Shown: one piece after another, positions 54,332 to 62,492 of the stretch | Layout: each line of letters starts with the position of its first letter | Position numbering within the stretch: position 1 is the first letter of the stretch | Assembly: GCF_900048895.1 (NCBI RefSeq) | Contig: NZ_LT160640.1 | Location: 620,001 to 684,000 of the forward strand | Direction of reading: 5' to 3' | Source of the DNA: Neglectibacter timonensis | GTDB taxonomy: Bacteria; Bacillota; Clostridia; Oscillospirales; Acutalibacteraceae | Length of the DNA: 64,000 nt | The notes under the pieces: model-generated | Told to the model about the DNA's origin: nothing | Seen by the model: only the letters and a program-made list of their open reading frames with translations | The model's database searches: none | Translations under genes and position numbers: made by a program

Positions 54332-54852
54332 TACAATTCTTTTACCATAACATAGTCATCCATCACATAGCCCGAACCAATATCCGATTTTACCTGCTCC
54401 TCAACCTGAAAGCCATAATGGCTGTAGACGCCTATGGCATGTTCATTCCCCTTATTGACCGTAAGTCGGATTTTGGAAAGACCTTCCTCTCTCGTCTCCT
54501 TTTCCACCAGGGCAAAAGCCTGAGACACCGCTCCGGTACCGTGGTATTCCGGCAAAAGATAAATTTTACTCAGGAACATCTCCTCCCTGTTCTCATACCG
54601 GGGAGAAAAACCGACAAACCCGGCAGGCTTTCCCTCGATCTTGATCAGATAATACCGGTATCCCTGGGCCTTCATCTGGGCTTTTACCGCATGATCAGAC
54701 TGAAATTTATCCAGCATATACTCCACCTGACCGTCTGGCAAAAGCGGATCGTATGTTTCATGCCATACCACCCGTGCAATCTCACAAAGACTGTCGATTT
54801 GCTCTTGACTTTCTACCTTTTCCAAATTAATATTCCGCATATTGTTTCCCAT
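54331..54852 (-). CDS. GNAT acetyltransferase
   Basis: 173-aa single-domain acetyltransferase of the GNAT fold. It has an LLPEYHGTGAVSQAFALVEK region (about residues 95-115) in place of the strict R/Q-x-x-G-x-G/A acetyl-CoA loop, then LTVNKGNEHAIGVYSHYGF, which is the typical C-terminal motif B. Substrate unknown. GAGGAAG lies just before ATG at 54852. A second ATG at 54840 is possible. It stands between unrelated genes. Confidence 0.85.
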   Translation of the reverse strand: MGNNMRNINLEKVESQEQIDSLCEIARVVWHETYDPLLPDGQVEYMLDKFQSDHAVKAQMKAQGYRYYLIKIEGKPAGFVGFSPRYENREEMFLSKIYLLPEYHGTGAVSQAFALVEKETREEGLSKIRLTVNKGNEHAIGVYSHYGFQVEEQVKSDIGSGYVMDDYVMVKEL

Positions 54853-55028
54853 TCTTCCTCTATCATATATTTGCGGTGTTTTTTAGAAAGGATACCGCAG
54901 ATAAACCGTTATCCTTTAAAATGAAGAGCGTTGAAGCTTGAACAATTCCAAGATTCCGACTCTTTGAAACAGTCAGAGAAAACTTCAAAATCACTTTTTT
55001 AGTAGCCTGTCCTTTTAAAATTGTTTGG

Positions 55029-56168
55029 TCAAGCCTCGCGATAGTTTCCCAGAAAGGAAAACCGAGGTAATTCATCGTGCAGCGCACAAATCAAGTCCAG
55101 GGTGTCCGGAGTATGGATATTTCCGGAAAAATCCAGATAAAAATCGTATTCAAAATTGCTGCCGGGAATAGGACGAGATTCAATTTTAGTCAAGTTCAGA
55201 CCGTGTATTGCAAAGCGTTCCAGAACATTATAGAGTGAGCCGGTAATATGGGGCAACGAAAAACAAAGGCTGATTTTATCGGCATTCTCCGGCAAAACGG
55301 GCTTCTGAGAGATAATGACAAACCGGGTTTTGTTATTCGCGGCATTTTGAATCCCTTTCTTTAAAACAATCAAACCATATTCCTCTGCAGCCTCCTCTGA
55401 ACAGATCGCCGCCGTTCCGTCGGGGCGCTCCTGCGCAACAAACTTGGCCGCAGCTGCCGTGTTGGAATATTCTACAGTGGAAAGACCGTGCTGTTCGATG
55501 TAATCAGAACACTGGGAAAGGCCTTGTGGATGGGATATAACCGTCTTTATGTCAGCGTTTCCCCGGCATGCTGCCAGACAGTGCTCCACTTTGATCCCCA
55601 CTGCACCCACGATATAAAAACGGTATCGGAGGATCAGATCATAGACGGCGCTGACCGAGCCAGCTGCAGAATTTTCTACCGGCAAAACACCGAAGTCAGC
55701 CTCTCCAGATTTTACGGTTTCGAATACCTCTTTCCAGGTACTGCGAAAGACAAGTTCAGGCGCTTCAAAAAAGCGGAGGGCAGCGCGGTGGGAGTAAGCC
55801 CCCGGCACGCCCTGGCAAACCGCCCTCACATCGCTTTGTTTCATGCTGCGGTCCGCCGTCTGCTCCAGCCGGCGCAGTTCGCCTCCGCCTACCAGCATCT
55901 GATGTTGCCGTGCACGGCTTACTGCCATAATCGCAGAATAAAGCGCCGCGGCACTTCCGCCGTATCCACCAGCCTCTTCCCTGACTCGGTCAAGGATTTC
56001 CTGTTCCCTTTTTGCGTTGAGCACTGGTATTCCCGCTTGTTGTTTGATCTCAGCCACTTTCTCCGAGCAATTCATCCGTTCTAAAAAAAGCGGCAAAAGC
56101 TGCTTGTCTATGCGGTCTATCTCCTCCCGTACAGCCGAAAGCTGCCGCTCAAATTCCTGCTTCTCCAT
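55029..56168 (-). CDS. pheA: Bifunctional chorismate mutase / prephenate dehydratase
   Basis: Converts chorismate to phenylpyruvate for phenylalanine. An AroQ-type chorismate mutase (about residues 1-90, REEIDRIDKQLLPLFLERM) is followed by the dehydratase (about 110-290, GVPGAYSHRAALRFF and the TRFVIIS motif) and an ACT domain (about 300-375) with GSLYNVLERFAIHGLNLTKIE and ESRP, the phenylalanine feedback site. 379 aa. Last gene of the aroF operon, 17 bases after aroC. Confidence 0.94.
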   Translation of the reverse strand: MEKQEFERQLSAVREEIDRIDKQLLPLFLERMNCSEKVAEIKQQAGIPVLNAKREQEILDRVREEAGGYGGSAAALYSAIMAVSRARQHQMLVGGGELRRLEQTADRSMKQSDVRAVCQGVPGAYSHRAALRFFEAPELVFRSTWKEVFETVKSGEADFGVLPVENSAAGSVSAVYDLILRYRFYIVGAVGIKVEHCLAACRGNADIKTVISHPQGLSQCSDYIEQHGLSTVEYSNTAAAAKFVAQERPDGTAAICSEEAAEEYGLIVLKKGIQNAANNKTRFVIISQKPVLPENADKISLCFSLPHITGSLYNVLERFAIHGLNLTKIESRPIPGSNFEYDFYLDFSGNIHTPDTLDLICALHDELPRFSFLGNYREA

Positions 56169-56185
56169 CCTGCCCCACCCTTTCT

Positions 56186-57280
56186 TTACAGCTTTCCGTT
56201 TTGAGCCAGAAGTTCCAGTACCGCCACAGCAGCCGCAGACTCCAAAGCAGGCACCGCTCTCGGCACAATACAGGGATCATGACGCCCCTTAATCACCAGT
56301 TTTACATTTTCTCCCGTCTCAAGATTTACAGTATCCTGTTCCCGGCTGATGGAAGGCGTGGGTTTTACTGCAGCGCGAAAAACCAGAGGCATGCCGGTGG
56401 TAATCCCCCCCAAGATACCTCCCGCATTGTTGGTACGCGTTTTCACTGCGCCCCCATCGTCATAATAAAAAGAATCATTGTTCTCATGCCCCATTTTCCG
56501 GGCTGCCTGGAACCCTGCACCAAATTCAATTCCCTTAACAGCAGGCACCCCGAACACAATGGACGAAATCAAATTCTCCACTCCGCCGAACATGGGGTTT
56601 CCCATCCCTGTCGGCAATCCTGTCACAGCGCATTCCACCACCCCTCCCAAACTGTCCAAAGCGAGGCGCGCTTCCTCAATCTGCCTGCGCATCTCCTGCC
56701 GAATAGAGGGAAACAGGACGGGAAAATATTCCCGGCTCAAACTTTTCAGAATTTCCGGTTCGATATCCGCCATGTTGAACCGCCGGTCTTCTGCCGGTCC
56801 AACTGACAGTACATGCCCGCCGATCAGAATCCCATGTCGGGAAAGAATTTGGCGGCACACTGCTCCTGCAAAAACAAGGGGAGCTGTGAGACGTCCGGAA
56901 AAATGACCGCCACCTCGGATATCATTGTTGCCCTGATATTTTACGAAGGCGGCATAATCAGCGTGCCCCGGCCTGGGAGTAACCTTTAAATTCCCATAAT
57001 CTTTGGAGTGCTGGTCAGAATTATAAATCAGCGCACAAAGCGGGGCTCCCGTCAAAACTCCGTCGGAAGACATCCCGCAGACCACGTGTGGTTCATCCTT
57101 TTCCACACGCCGGGTAGCGCTGGGGTCTTGCCCCGGCGCCCGCCTTGCCATCTGCACCAAGATCTCGTCCCAATCCATCTTTTCACCCGCCGGCAAGCCG
57201 TCCAAAGTAACGCCAATGGCTTCCGTATGGCTTCCCCCAAAAACAGAGAGCTTGATCCTCTCACCCCACATCGATGACAT
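56186..57280 (-). CDS. aroC: Chorismate synthase
   Basis: FMN-dependent trans-elimination of phosphate from EPSP, giving chorismate. Motifs are SVFGGSHTEAIGV at the N-terminus, RPGHADYAA, GGGHFSGRLTAPLV and RTNNAGGILGGI. ATG at 57280 (MSSMWG) is preferred over TTG at 57286 because GGGAGG lies 8 bases upstream. It overlaps the end of aroA by 20 bases, so translation is coupled. 364 aa. Confidence 0.95.
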   Translation of the reverse strand: MSSMWGERIKLSVFGGSHTEAIGVTLDGLPAGEKMDWDEILVQMARRAPGQDPSATRRVEKDEPHVVCGMSSDGVLTGAPLCALIYNSDQHSKDYGNLKVTPRPGHADYAAFVKYQGNNDIRGGGHFSGRLTAPLVFAGAVCRQILSRHGILIGGHVLSVGPAEDRRFNMADIEPEILKSLSREYFPVLFPSIRQEMRRQIEEARLALDSLGGVVECAVTGLPTGMGNPMFGGVENLISSIVFGVPAVKGIEFGAGFQAARKMGHENNDSFYYDDGGAVKTRTNNAGGILGGITTGMPLVFRAAVKPTPSISREQDTVNLETGENVKLVIKGRHDPCIVPRAVPALESAAAVAVLELLAQNGKL

Positions 57281-58559
57281 CTGCAATTCCTCCCAACTTT
57301 CTTAAATCCTCAAAAAATCCCGGATAAGATTTTCTGACACTCCATGCGTCCGTCACACACACCTCTTTGCTGCTTCTGCAGGCGGCGGCTGCAAGGGCCA
57401 TGACAATCCGATGATCGTTTCTTCCCTCTGCCCGTCCTCCGGAGAAATACGGTACGCCTTTTATCATAAGACCGTCTTCCGTCTCCGTTACCCTGCCTCC
57501 CAGCGCATTCATTGCCGCCGCCATTGCGGCCAGCCGGTCACTCTCTTTCAGGCGCAGGCGTTCAGCATGGTAAATTTTGGTCTCTCCCTCCGCTGCACAG
57601 GCGCATACAGTCAGGGCAGGCACCATGTCGGGAATCTGCGCCACATCAATGGCAAACCCCTTCAGACCGCCAAACGGCTGTTTTGCATTTGGATTCCAGG
57701 CTTTAAGAACACCGTCTTCGAAAGCAAGCTGAAGTCCAAATCTCTCAAATAGGGATACACAGGCCCGATCTCCCTGGTGGGATGACTCCAGCAGTCCGGC
57801 TATTTGAATCTTGCCGCCTCCCAGTGCAGCAAGGCACAGAAAAAAGGCGGCTTGGGACCAATCTCCTTCCACCATATATCTTCGGGCACAGTACTTCTGT
57901 CCGCCCGGAATATGCCAGCCTGTAGCGGTTTCAATAACCGAAACTCCGAAATCCGCCAGTATAGAGATAGTAAGATCCACATAGCCTTTCGATTCCAGCT
58001 CTGAAGAAAGCACAATTTCACTGTCTCCTTCTAAAAGCGGAAGGGCCAACAGGAGGCCCGTGACGAATTGAGAGCTAACGTTGCCGGGAAGCGTATAGCT
58101 TCCTGCATGCAGCTTCCCTTCCATTTTCAGCGGCAGTCCGCCCTCTGTTTGAAGCAGGACGCCGTGTTCTGGAAGAAGCTTTTGATAAATCCCCAAGGGG
58201 CGTTGCGGCAACCGTCCTTTGCCGTAAAAAGTCGTTTTTACTCCCAAAGCGGCGGCAACCGGTATCATAAAGCGAAGGGTTGAGCCCGATTCCAAACAAT
58301 CGATCTCTGCTGTTTCCCCACCCAAATCCGCGGATTGAACCAACAGAGTTTTCCGCTTCTTATCATAGGAAACAATGCCTCCAAGCGCTTTCACCGCGTT
58401 TACCGTTGCGGTCAGGTCGTCGCTCAGTTCAAGGTTGCCAATTTCACAGTTGCCTTGGGACAGTGCCGCACACAACACGGCACGGTGCGCCGCGCTTTTG
58501 CTGGGTGGAATCTGCAAAATCCCCTTCAGACCGCTTTTTCGGTAGATCACGTTGGCCAT
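57261..58559 (-). CDS. aroA: 5-enolpyruvylshikimate-3-phosphate synthase
   Basis: Adds enolpyruvate from PEP to shikimate 3-phosphate. PPSKSAAHRAVLCAAL at the N-terminus holds the active-site Lys, GNVSSQFVTGLLLALP the shikimate site, and LRLKESDRLAAM the C-terminal PEP-site residues. The N-terminal PEP-site block is ESGSTLRFMIPVAA instead of the class I GNAGTA(M/T)R motif, so it looks like a class II-like variant. 432 aa, inverted two-domain fold. Its stop overlaps the aroC start. Confidence 0.94.
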   Translation of the reverse strand: MANVIYRKSGLKGILQIPPSKSAAHRAVLCAALSQGNCEIGNLELSDDLTATVNAVKALGGIVSYDKKRKTLLVQSADLGGETAEIDCLESGSTLRFMIPVAAALGVKTTFYGKGRLPQRPLGIYQKLLPEHGVLLQTEGGLPLKMEGKLHAGSYTLPGNVSSQFVTGLLLALPLLEGDSEIVLSSELESKGYVDLTISILADFGVSVIETATGWHIPGGQKYCARRYMVEGDWSQAAFFLCLAALGGGKIQIAGLLESSHQGDRACVSLFERFGLQLAFEDGVLKAWNPNAKQPFGGLKGFAIDVAQIPDMVPALTVCACAAEGETKIYHAERLRLKESDRLAAMAAAMNALGGRVTETEDGLMIKGVPYFSGGRAEGRNDHRIVMALAAAACRSSKEVCVTDAWSVRKSYPGFFEDLRKLGGIADVIDVG

Positions 58560-58673
58560 CTTTGTTGCCCTCCTTCTGCTCAGTAGCCGCTTTCCGAAAG
58601 AAATATTTCCTTTTTCTAATTCAAAACTTCACTAAAATACGAAAAGTGCCTCATGCCGTTTCAAGGATCCCGA

Positions 58674-59720
58674 TTATTCCATCACACACAGCAGCTGGCT
58701 GCGATGAATCGGATAGATGATGCTTTCCCCTATTTCCTTCAGAAGAATCAGCTGCAGCGTTTCTCCATCACTCTTTTTGTCCAAAGCTGTGGCCTCGATT
58801 ATCTCTTCTTTGGAAAAACAATCCTCCACAGGCAGGCCGTATTGTACCAGCACCTTTCGAATGCGCTCCGCTGTTCCTGCCCGGGTGATTCCAAGTTTCT
58901 CCCCGACACCTGCAGCAAGCACCATTCCGATTCCTACAGCCTCCCCGTGGGCCAATTCCTGGAAATGATGAAGCTTTTCCAACGCATGTCCGAACGTGTG
59001 CCCAAAATTCAGAATCATCCGGCGGCCCTTATCCCGGGTGTCCTCTTCAACCAGCTTTTTTTTGCTGGATACACAACGGATAATGATCTCCTCCAGGTCT
59101 ACGGGCTTAATTCCCTTTTCCAGCTGTTCAAGCAGGGCCAAGTCTGAAATGCAGCCGTATTTGATCACTTCTCCCATACCGTCATGAAAATAATGCTCCG
59201 GCAATGTATTCAGCGTCTGCGGATCGGTAACAACTGCACGAGGCTGGTGAAACGCACCTACCAAATTTTTGCCAAAGGGAAGGTCCACACCCGTTTTTCC
59301 CCCTACGCTGGCGTCCACTTGGGCCAGCAGAGAGGTCGGAATCTGAAGAAAGGAAATTCCTCTCAGAAAGGTAGCAGCGGCAAAGCCGCCCATATCTCCT
59401 GTTACACCGCCGCCTAAGGTGACGATAAAATCGCTGCGGGTAAATCCGTTTTCCGAAAGCGCCCGATAAATATCGCAGACCGTAGCGATCTGCTTCGAGC
59501 TTTCTCCCGCTGGGAACAAGAATTCGCTGACCCGAAACCCGGCAGATTCCAGCGAATCTTTGACGCGTTGCCCATAGAGGGGAAACACATTGCTTTCACT
59601 GACCAGCATCGCTTTGGCTCCCGGTCTTTCCAATTCCGCAGCCAATTCTCCCACCCGGTCAATTATTCCGTTTTCCACTGTCACTTGATAGGGCACTGCA
59701 GTAGCTATCTCAATCTTCAT
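58674..59720 (-). CDS. aroB: 3-dehydroquinate synthase
   Basis: NAD- and metal-dependent cyclisation of DAHP to 3-dehydroquinate. The motifs are LGGGVTGDMGGFAAATFLRG (about residues 101-120), PTSLLAQVDASVGGKTG, the metal ligands E in GMGEVIKYG, H in LNFGHTFGHALE and H in ELAHGEAVGIG. 348 aa. Ends about 115 bases before aroA on the same strand. Confidence 0.96.
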   Translation of the reverse strand: MKIEIATAVPYQVTVENGIIDRVGELAAELERPGAKAMLVSESNVFPLYGQRVKDSLESAGFRVSEFLFPAGESSKQIATVCDIYRALSENGFTRSDFIVTLGGGVTGDMGGFAAATFLRGISFLQIPTSLLAQVDASVGGKTGVDLPFGKNLVGAFHQPRAVVTDPQTLNTLPEHYFHDGMGEVIKYGCISDLALLEQLEKGIKPVDLEEIIIRCVSSKKKLVEEDTRDKGRRMILNFGHTFGHALEKLHHFQELAHGEAVGIGMVLAAGVGEKLGITRAGTAERIRKVLVQYGLPVEDCFSKEEIIEATALDKKSDGETLQLILLKEIGESIIYPIHRSQLLCVME

Positions 59721-59820
59721 GATGTCAAAATCTTCCTTTCTCCCTGACAGGCGCTGCCCCGTACGATTCCGCTGTAGTACCCCCTGTTATAAAACAGAGT
59801 ACCGAGCCGGCTTCCCGCCT

Positions 59821-60654
59821 TTATCCTTCTTCCTGCTTGATCCGGGCTGCAGCCTGCAGCAGGCCGCGGAGTTCCCCTTCCTCCTGCCCGGCCACAGCAT
59901 CTCTGAGCTTTTCCAGATTCCCTATCAAAGTATCAATTTCGCGTAGGAGCGCTTCCCGGTTGTCCAAAAACAGGCGGCTCCACAGCTCGTCATTGATCAG
60001 GGCAACCCGCGAAACGTCCCGGTAGCTGCCTGCTGAAAAGCCCTGGTGTTCCCGGCACCTCGGACTCATCACATAGGCGCAGGCCAGCACATGCGGCACC
60101 TGAGAGGTGAATGCTATTATTTGATCGTGCTTTTCGGGGGTAGTGAGTACCACACGTCCAAATCCCATCCCTTTTGCCAAGGAAGAGACCTCTTCTACAG
60201 CCCATTCAGGCGCCCCGCAAGGAGTAATCAAATAGGAAGCCCCCACAAAAATACTGGGGTCACTGGCAGAAAACCCACTGCGTTCCTTACCAGCCATGGG
60301 GTGCCCCCCTACAAAGATAAAGTTACCGTTTGCTTGCAAGAGATTCATCTGCCGGCAAACTTGCTTTTTGATTCCACAGGTATCGGTGACAATACAATCA
60401 GATTTCAGCCTTTTTCCATACTCCTCAATAAACCTTATAACTTCCTCAGGATAGACGCAGAGATAGATCATATCCGCCTCCTCCAGGTCCTGCAGAGTAG
60501 CCTTACGGTCGATTGCTCCGCAGGAACAGGCGTCCAGCAGGGTTTCATCGCTGATATCGACGCCTAAAACCTCGTGCTCCGTACTGAGTTTCAGGGCTTT
60601 TGCCAACGAGCCCCCGATCAATCCCAAGCCTACCAGAACGATTTTCTTTTTCAT
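59821..60654 (-). CDS. tyrA: Prephenate dehydrogenase
   Basis: NAD-dependent oxidative decarboxylation of prephenate to 4-hydroxyphenylpyruvate for tyrosine. The Rossmann motif is VGLGLIGGSLAKAL, then TDTCGIKKQV and the catalytic His in VGGHPMAGKERSGF. 277 aa with no ACT domain and no fused mutase. Start overlaps the aroF stop by 4 bases. About 100 bases separate its end from aroB. Confidence 0.94.
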   Translation of the reverse strand: MKKKIVLVGLGLIGGSLAKALKLSTEHEVLGVDISDETLLDACSCGAIDRKATLQDLEEADMIYLCVYPEEVIRFIEEYGKRLKSDCIVTDTCGIKKQVCRQMNLLQANGNFIFVGGHPMAGKERSGFSASDPSIFVGASYLITPCGAPEWAVEEVSSLAKGMGFGRVVLTTPEKHDQIIAFTSQVPHVLACAYVMSPRCREHQGFSAGSYRDVSRVALINDELWSRLFLDNREALLREIDTLIGNLEKLRDAVAGQEEGELRGLLQAAARIKQEEG

Positions 60655-61664
60655 AGCGCCCGAACCGTTTCTGAAAGCTTCTTCACCTTTGCAGCCAGAG
60701 CGTCAAACTGAACTGGTGTAATAGACTGAGCGCCGTCGCAGAGAGCATGACTTGGGTCATTATGCACCTCAATGATCAGCCCATCCGCCCCAATAGCAGC
60801 GGCTGCAATTGCCAGCGGCTCGATCAGCCAGTTGATTCCAGAGGCATGGCTCGGGTCCACAATAACCGGCAGATGGGAAAGCTTCTTGATTACAGGAACT
60901 GCCGAGATATCCAGCGTATTGCGTGTCATCGTCTCATAAGTACGGATTCCCCTTTCACACAGAATGACCTGTTCGTTTCCTTCTGCCATGATATATTCCG
61001 CACTCATCAAAAGCTCTTCTATTGTATTTGCAAGCCCTCTCTTGAGAAGAATCGGCTTGCGCGTTTTTCCCAATTGTCTGAGAAGCTCAAAATTCTGCAT
61101 ATTGCGCGCTCCCACCTGAATGATATCCACATCCTCAAACAGCGGGAGATGCTCGATGCTCATGATTTCCGTTACAATAGGCAGGCCAGTTTTCTTTTTC
61201 GCTTTAGAGAGCAATTCGAGGCCTTCCGCTTTCATTCCCTGGAAAGCATACGGCGAAGTACGCGGTTTAAAAGCGCCGCCACGCAGAAACATAGCCCCAG
61301 ACCTCTTTACACTCTCGGCAATTTCACAGATTTGGTCTTCGCTTTCCACAGAACAGGGGCCTGCAATAAGAGCCAGAGAGCCGTCTCCAATTTTCTGGCC
61401 TGTAGGCAAAGAGATGACGGTATTATCGGGATGAAATTTCCTGTTGGCCTTTTTATAAGGCTCTTGCACTCTTTTGACGCTCTCAACAAATTCCTGGGCA
61501 GCCACATATTCACTGTCAATTGCAGTGGTATCCCCGATCAGACCGAGAACTGTGCTCTGGGTGCCTACCCAGGTATTGACCTGCACATCATAGTTTGTCG
61601 TCAGTTTATTGACGAATTCATTAATTGTTTCCTGCCTTTGATTGGGCTTTAATACGATAATCAT
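60651..61664 (-). CDS. aroF: 3-deoxy-7-phosphoheptulonate (DAHP) synthase
   Basis: First committed step of aromatic synthesis: PEP plus erythrose 4-phosphate. Bacillus/Thermotoga-type (type I beta) enzyme with an N-terminal ferredoxin-like regulatory domain (about 1-70) and a TIM barrel with AGPCSVES, GGAFKPRTSPYAFQG, the KRG loop and VDPSHASG. 337 aa. The N-terminal domain is the usual site of Tyr or prephenate feedback. An AAAGGAAG ribosome site precedes ATG at 61664. First gene of the operon behind the aromatic leader. Confidence 0.95.
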   Translation of the reverse strand: MIIVLKPNQRQETINEFVNKLTTNYDVQVNTWVGTQSTVLGLIGDTTAIDSEYVAAQEFVESVKRVQEPYKKANRKFHPDNTVISLPTGQKIGDGSLALIAGPCSVESEDQICEIAESVKRSGAMFLRGGAFKPRTSPYAFQGMKAEGLELLSKAKKKTGLPIVTEIMSIEHLPLFEDVDIIQVGARNMQNFELLRQLGKTRKPILLKRGLANTIEELLMSAEYIMAEGNEQVILCERGIRTYETMTRNTLDISAVPVIKKLSHLPVIVDPSHASGINWLIEPLAIAAAAIGADGLIIEVHNDPSHALCDGAQSITPVQFDALAAKVKKLSETVRAL

Positions 61665-61696
61665 GGTTTTTTCTTCCTTTCAAAAACACTGTGAAT

Positions 61697-61726
61697 TAAA
61701 AAAGCGAAGCCTGCATCGGCTCCGCT
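61697..61726 (-). terminator. Attenuator terminator in the aroF leader
   Basis: On the minus strand AGCGGAGCC (61726-61718), a GATGCA loop and GGCTTCGCT (61711-61703) are followed by TTTTTTAA. It lies about 35 bases before the aroF start, so it would block the operon unless disrupted. Confidence 0.82.
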
Positions 61727-61763
61727 AATAACAACATTCCATAAAAATTCCAATTTGCCTGAT

Positions 61764-61889
61764 TCAGCAATCAAACAAAATCGGTATTCTGGAAAACGCA
61801 GCCGCAAATTGATTCCATGCACAAAAAGCCCGCGCAGTAAATCGCGAGCTAAAATAGCCATAAAATCGTTTTGCAGCCAATGAAACCAT
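61764..61889 (-). CDS. Aromatic-rich leader peptide of the aroF operon
   Basis: A 41-codon frame from ATG 61889 to TGA 61764-61766. AAAGGAAG lies 8 bases upstream. Ten of 41 codons are aromatic: residues 9, 10, 12, 13, 17, 22, 25, 28, 32 and 39 (Phe, Tyr, Tyr, Phe, Phe, Phe, Trp, Phe, Phe, Phe), including the run FYGYF at 9-13. It starts about 35 bases after the promoter -10 and ends before the intrinsic terminator. The pattern fits a ribosome-stalling leader that reports charged tRNA-Phe/Tyr. An overlapping open frame (61661-61861) has no ribosome site. Confidence 0.75.
   Translation of the reverse strand: MVSLAAKRFYGYFSSRFTARAFCAWNQFAAAFSRIPILFDC
61828..61849 (-). other. Leader hairpin inside the aromatic leader frame
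   Basis: GCTCGCG / CGCGGGC (one G-U pair) around an 8-base loop, followed on the minus strand by TTTTTG. It covers leader codons about 14-21, where a stalled ribosome would break it. A further 8-base complement joins 61751-61758 and 61804-61811, an alternative stem. Confidence 0.6.
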
Positions 61890-61928
61890 TAAAATACTTC
61901 CTTTACACACATCGGAATTTTCTTTACT

Positions 61929-61957
61929 ATCTTAAACCAGAGCAAATTATTTGTCAA
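61929..61957 (-). promoter_or_regulatory. Promoter of the aroF operon
   Basis: Minus-strand TTGACA (61952-61957) and TAAGAT (61929-61934), 17-base spacer, in the gap between aroK and the leader peptide. Confidence 0.88.
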
Positions 61958-61983
61958 GGTTTTTATACTTTAAAGTACAAAAT

Positions 61984-62490
61984 TCAGAGAAAAGCCTCAG
62001 CAATTCGCTTTGCAACCACACAGGCAGGCGCTCCTGCCTCCACCGTCAGGTCTGCAGCCGCCTGATACAGTGGACAACGCTGTTCATAGAGCTCCGCGAT
62101 CACTTTCCGTCTGTTGGGCTTCTGAAGCAGGGGCCGCTTCCTGTCCCCCTTCAGCCTTTCCTGCAGTGCCGGAAGCGGTACGTCCAAATAAAGGATGGTA
62201 CCCTTTCCGGCATGAAATGCCTGTACATTGTCAGGAAAAAGCACGGTTCCGCCTCCGCAGGCCACCACCATGTTCGTTTTTTCTGCAATTTCCCGTACTG
62301 CCGCAGCTTCCCGTTCCCGAAAACCAGCTTCACCAAAACGTTCGAATATTTGAGAAACTTTTAAACCTTCTTTGCGTTCAATATATTGGTCGAGATCACA
62401 GAACTTCCGGTTCATGAGTTTGGCCGCCCGCTTTCCCACACTTGTTTTGCCGCATCCCATAAAGCCGCACAGCACGATATTTCCATCCAT
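61984..62490 (-). CDS. aroK: Shikimate kinase
   Basis: ATP-dependent phosphorylation of shikimate. P-loop GFMGCGKTSVGK near the N-terminus, DLDQYIE shikimate-site Asp, VACGGGTV (about residues 75-82) and the lid RKRPLL. The frame continues back to 62544 inside aroE, but ATG at 62490, 3 bases after the aroE stop, gives the normal 168 aa. Coupled to aroE. Confidence 0.92.
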   Translation of the reverse strand: MDGNIVLCGFMGCGKTSVGKRAAKLMNRKFCDLDQYIERKEGLKVSQIFERFGEAGFREREAAAVREIAEKTNMVVACGGGTVLFPDNVQAFHAGKGTILYLDVPLPALQERLKGDRKRPLLQKPNRRKVIAELYEQRCPLYQAAADLTVEAGAPACVVAKRIAEAFL

Positions 62491-62492
62491 AA

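Noticed and set aside
60747-61652. 301-codon plus-strand open frame opposite aroF
   Set aside because: Antisense shadow of aroF. The aroF motifs and ribosome site lie on the minus strand.
61661-61861. 66-codon frame in the aroF leader in another frame, running into aroF
   Set aside because: No ribosome site. The overlapping 41-codon frame with AAAGGAAG and dense aromatic codons explains the leader better.
61690-61930. T-box leader before aroF
   Set aside because: The conserved T-box sequence and specifier-loop layout are not found. A translated leader fits better.
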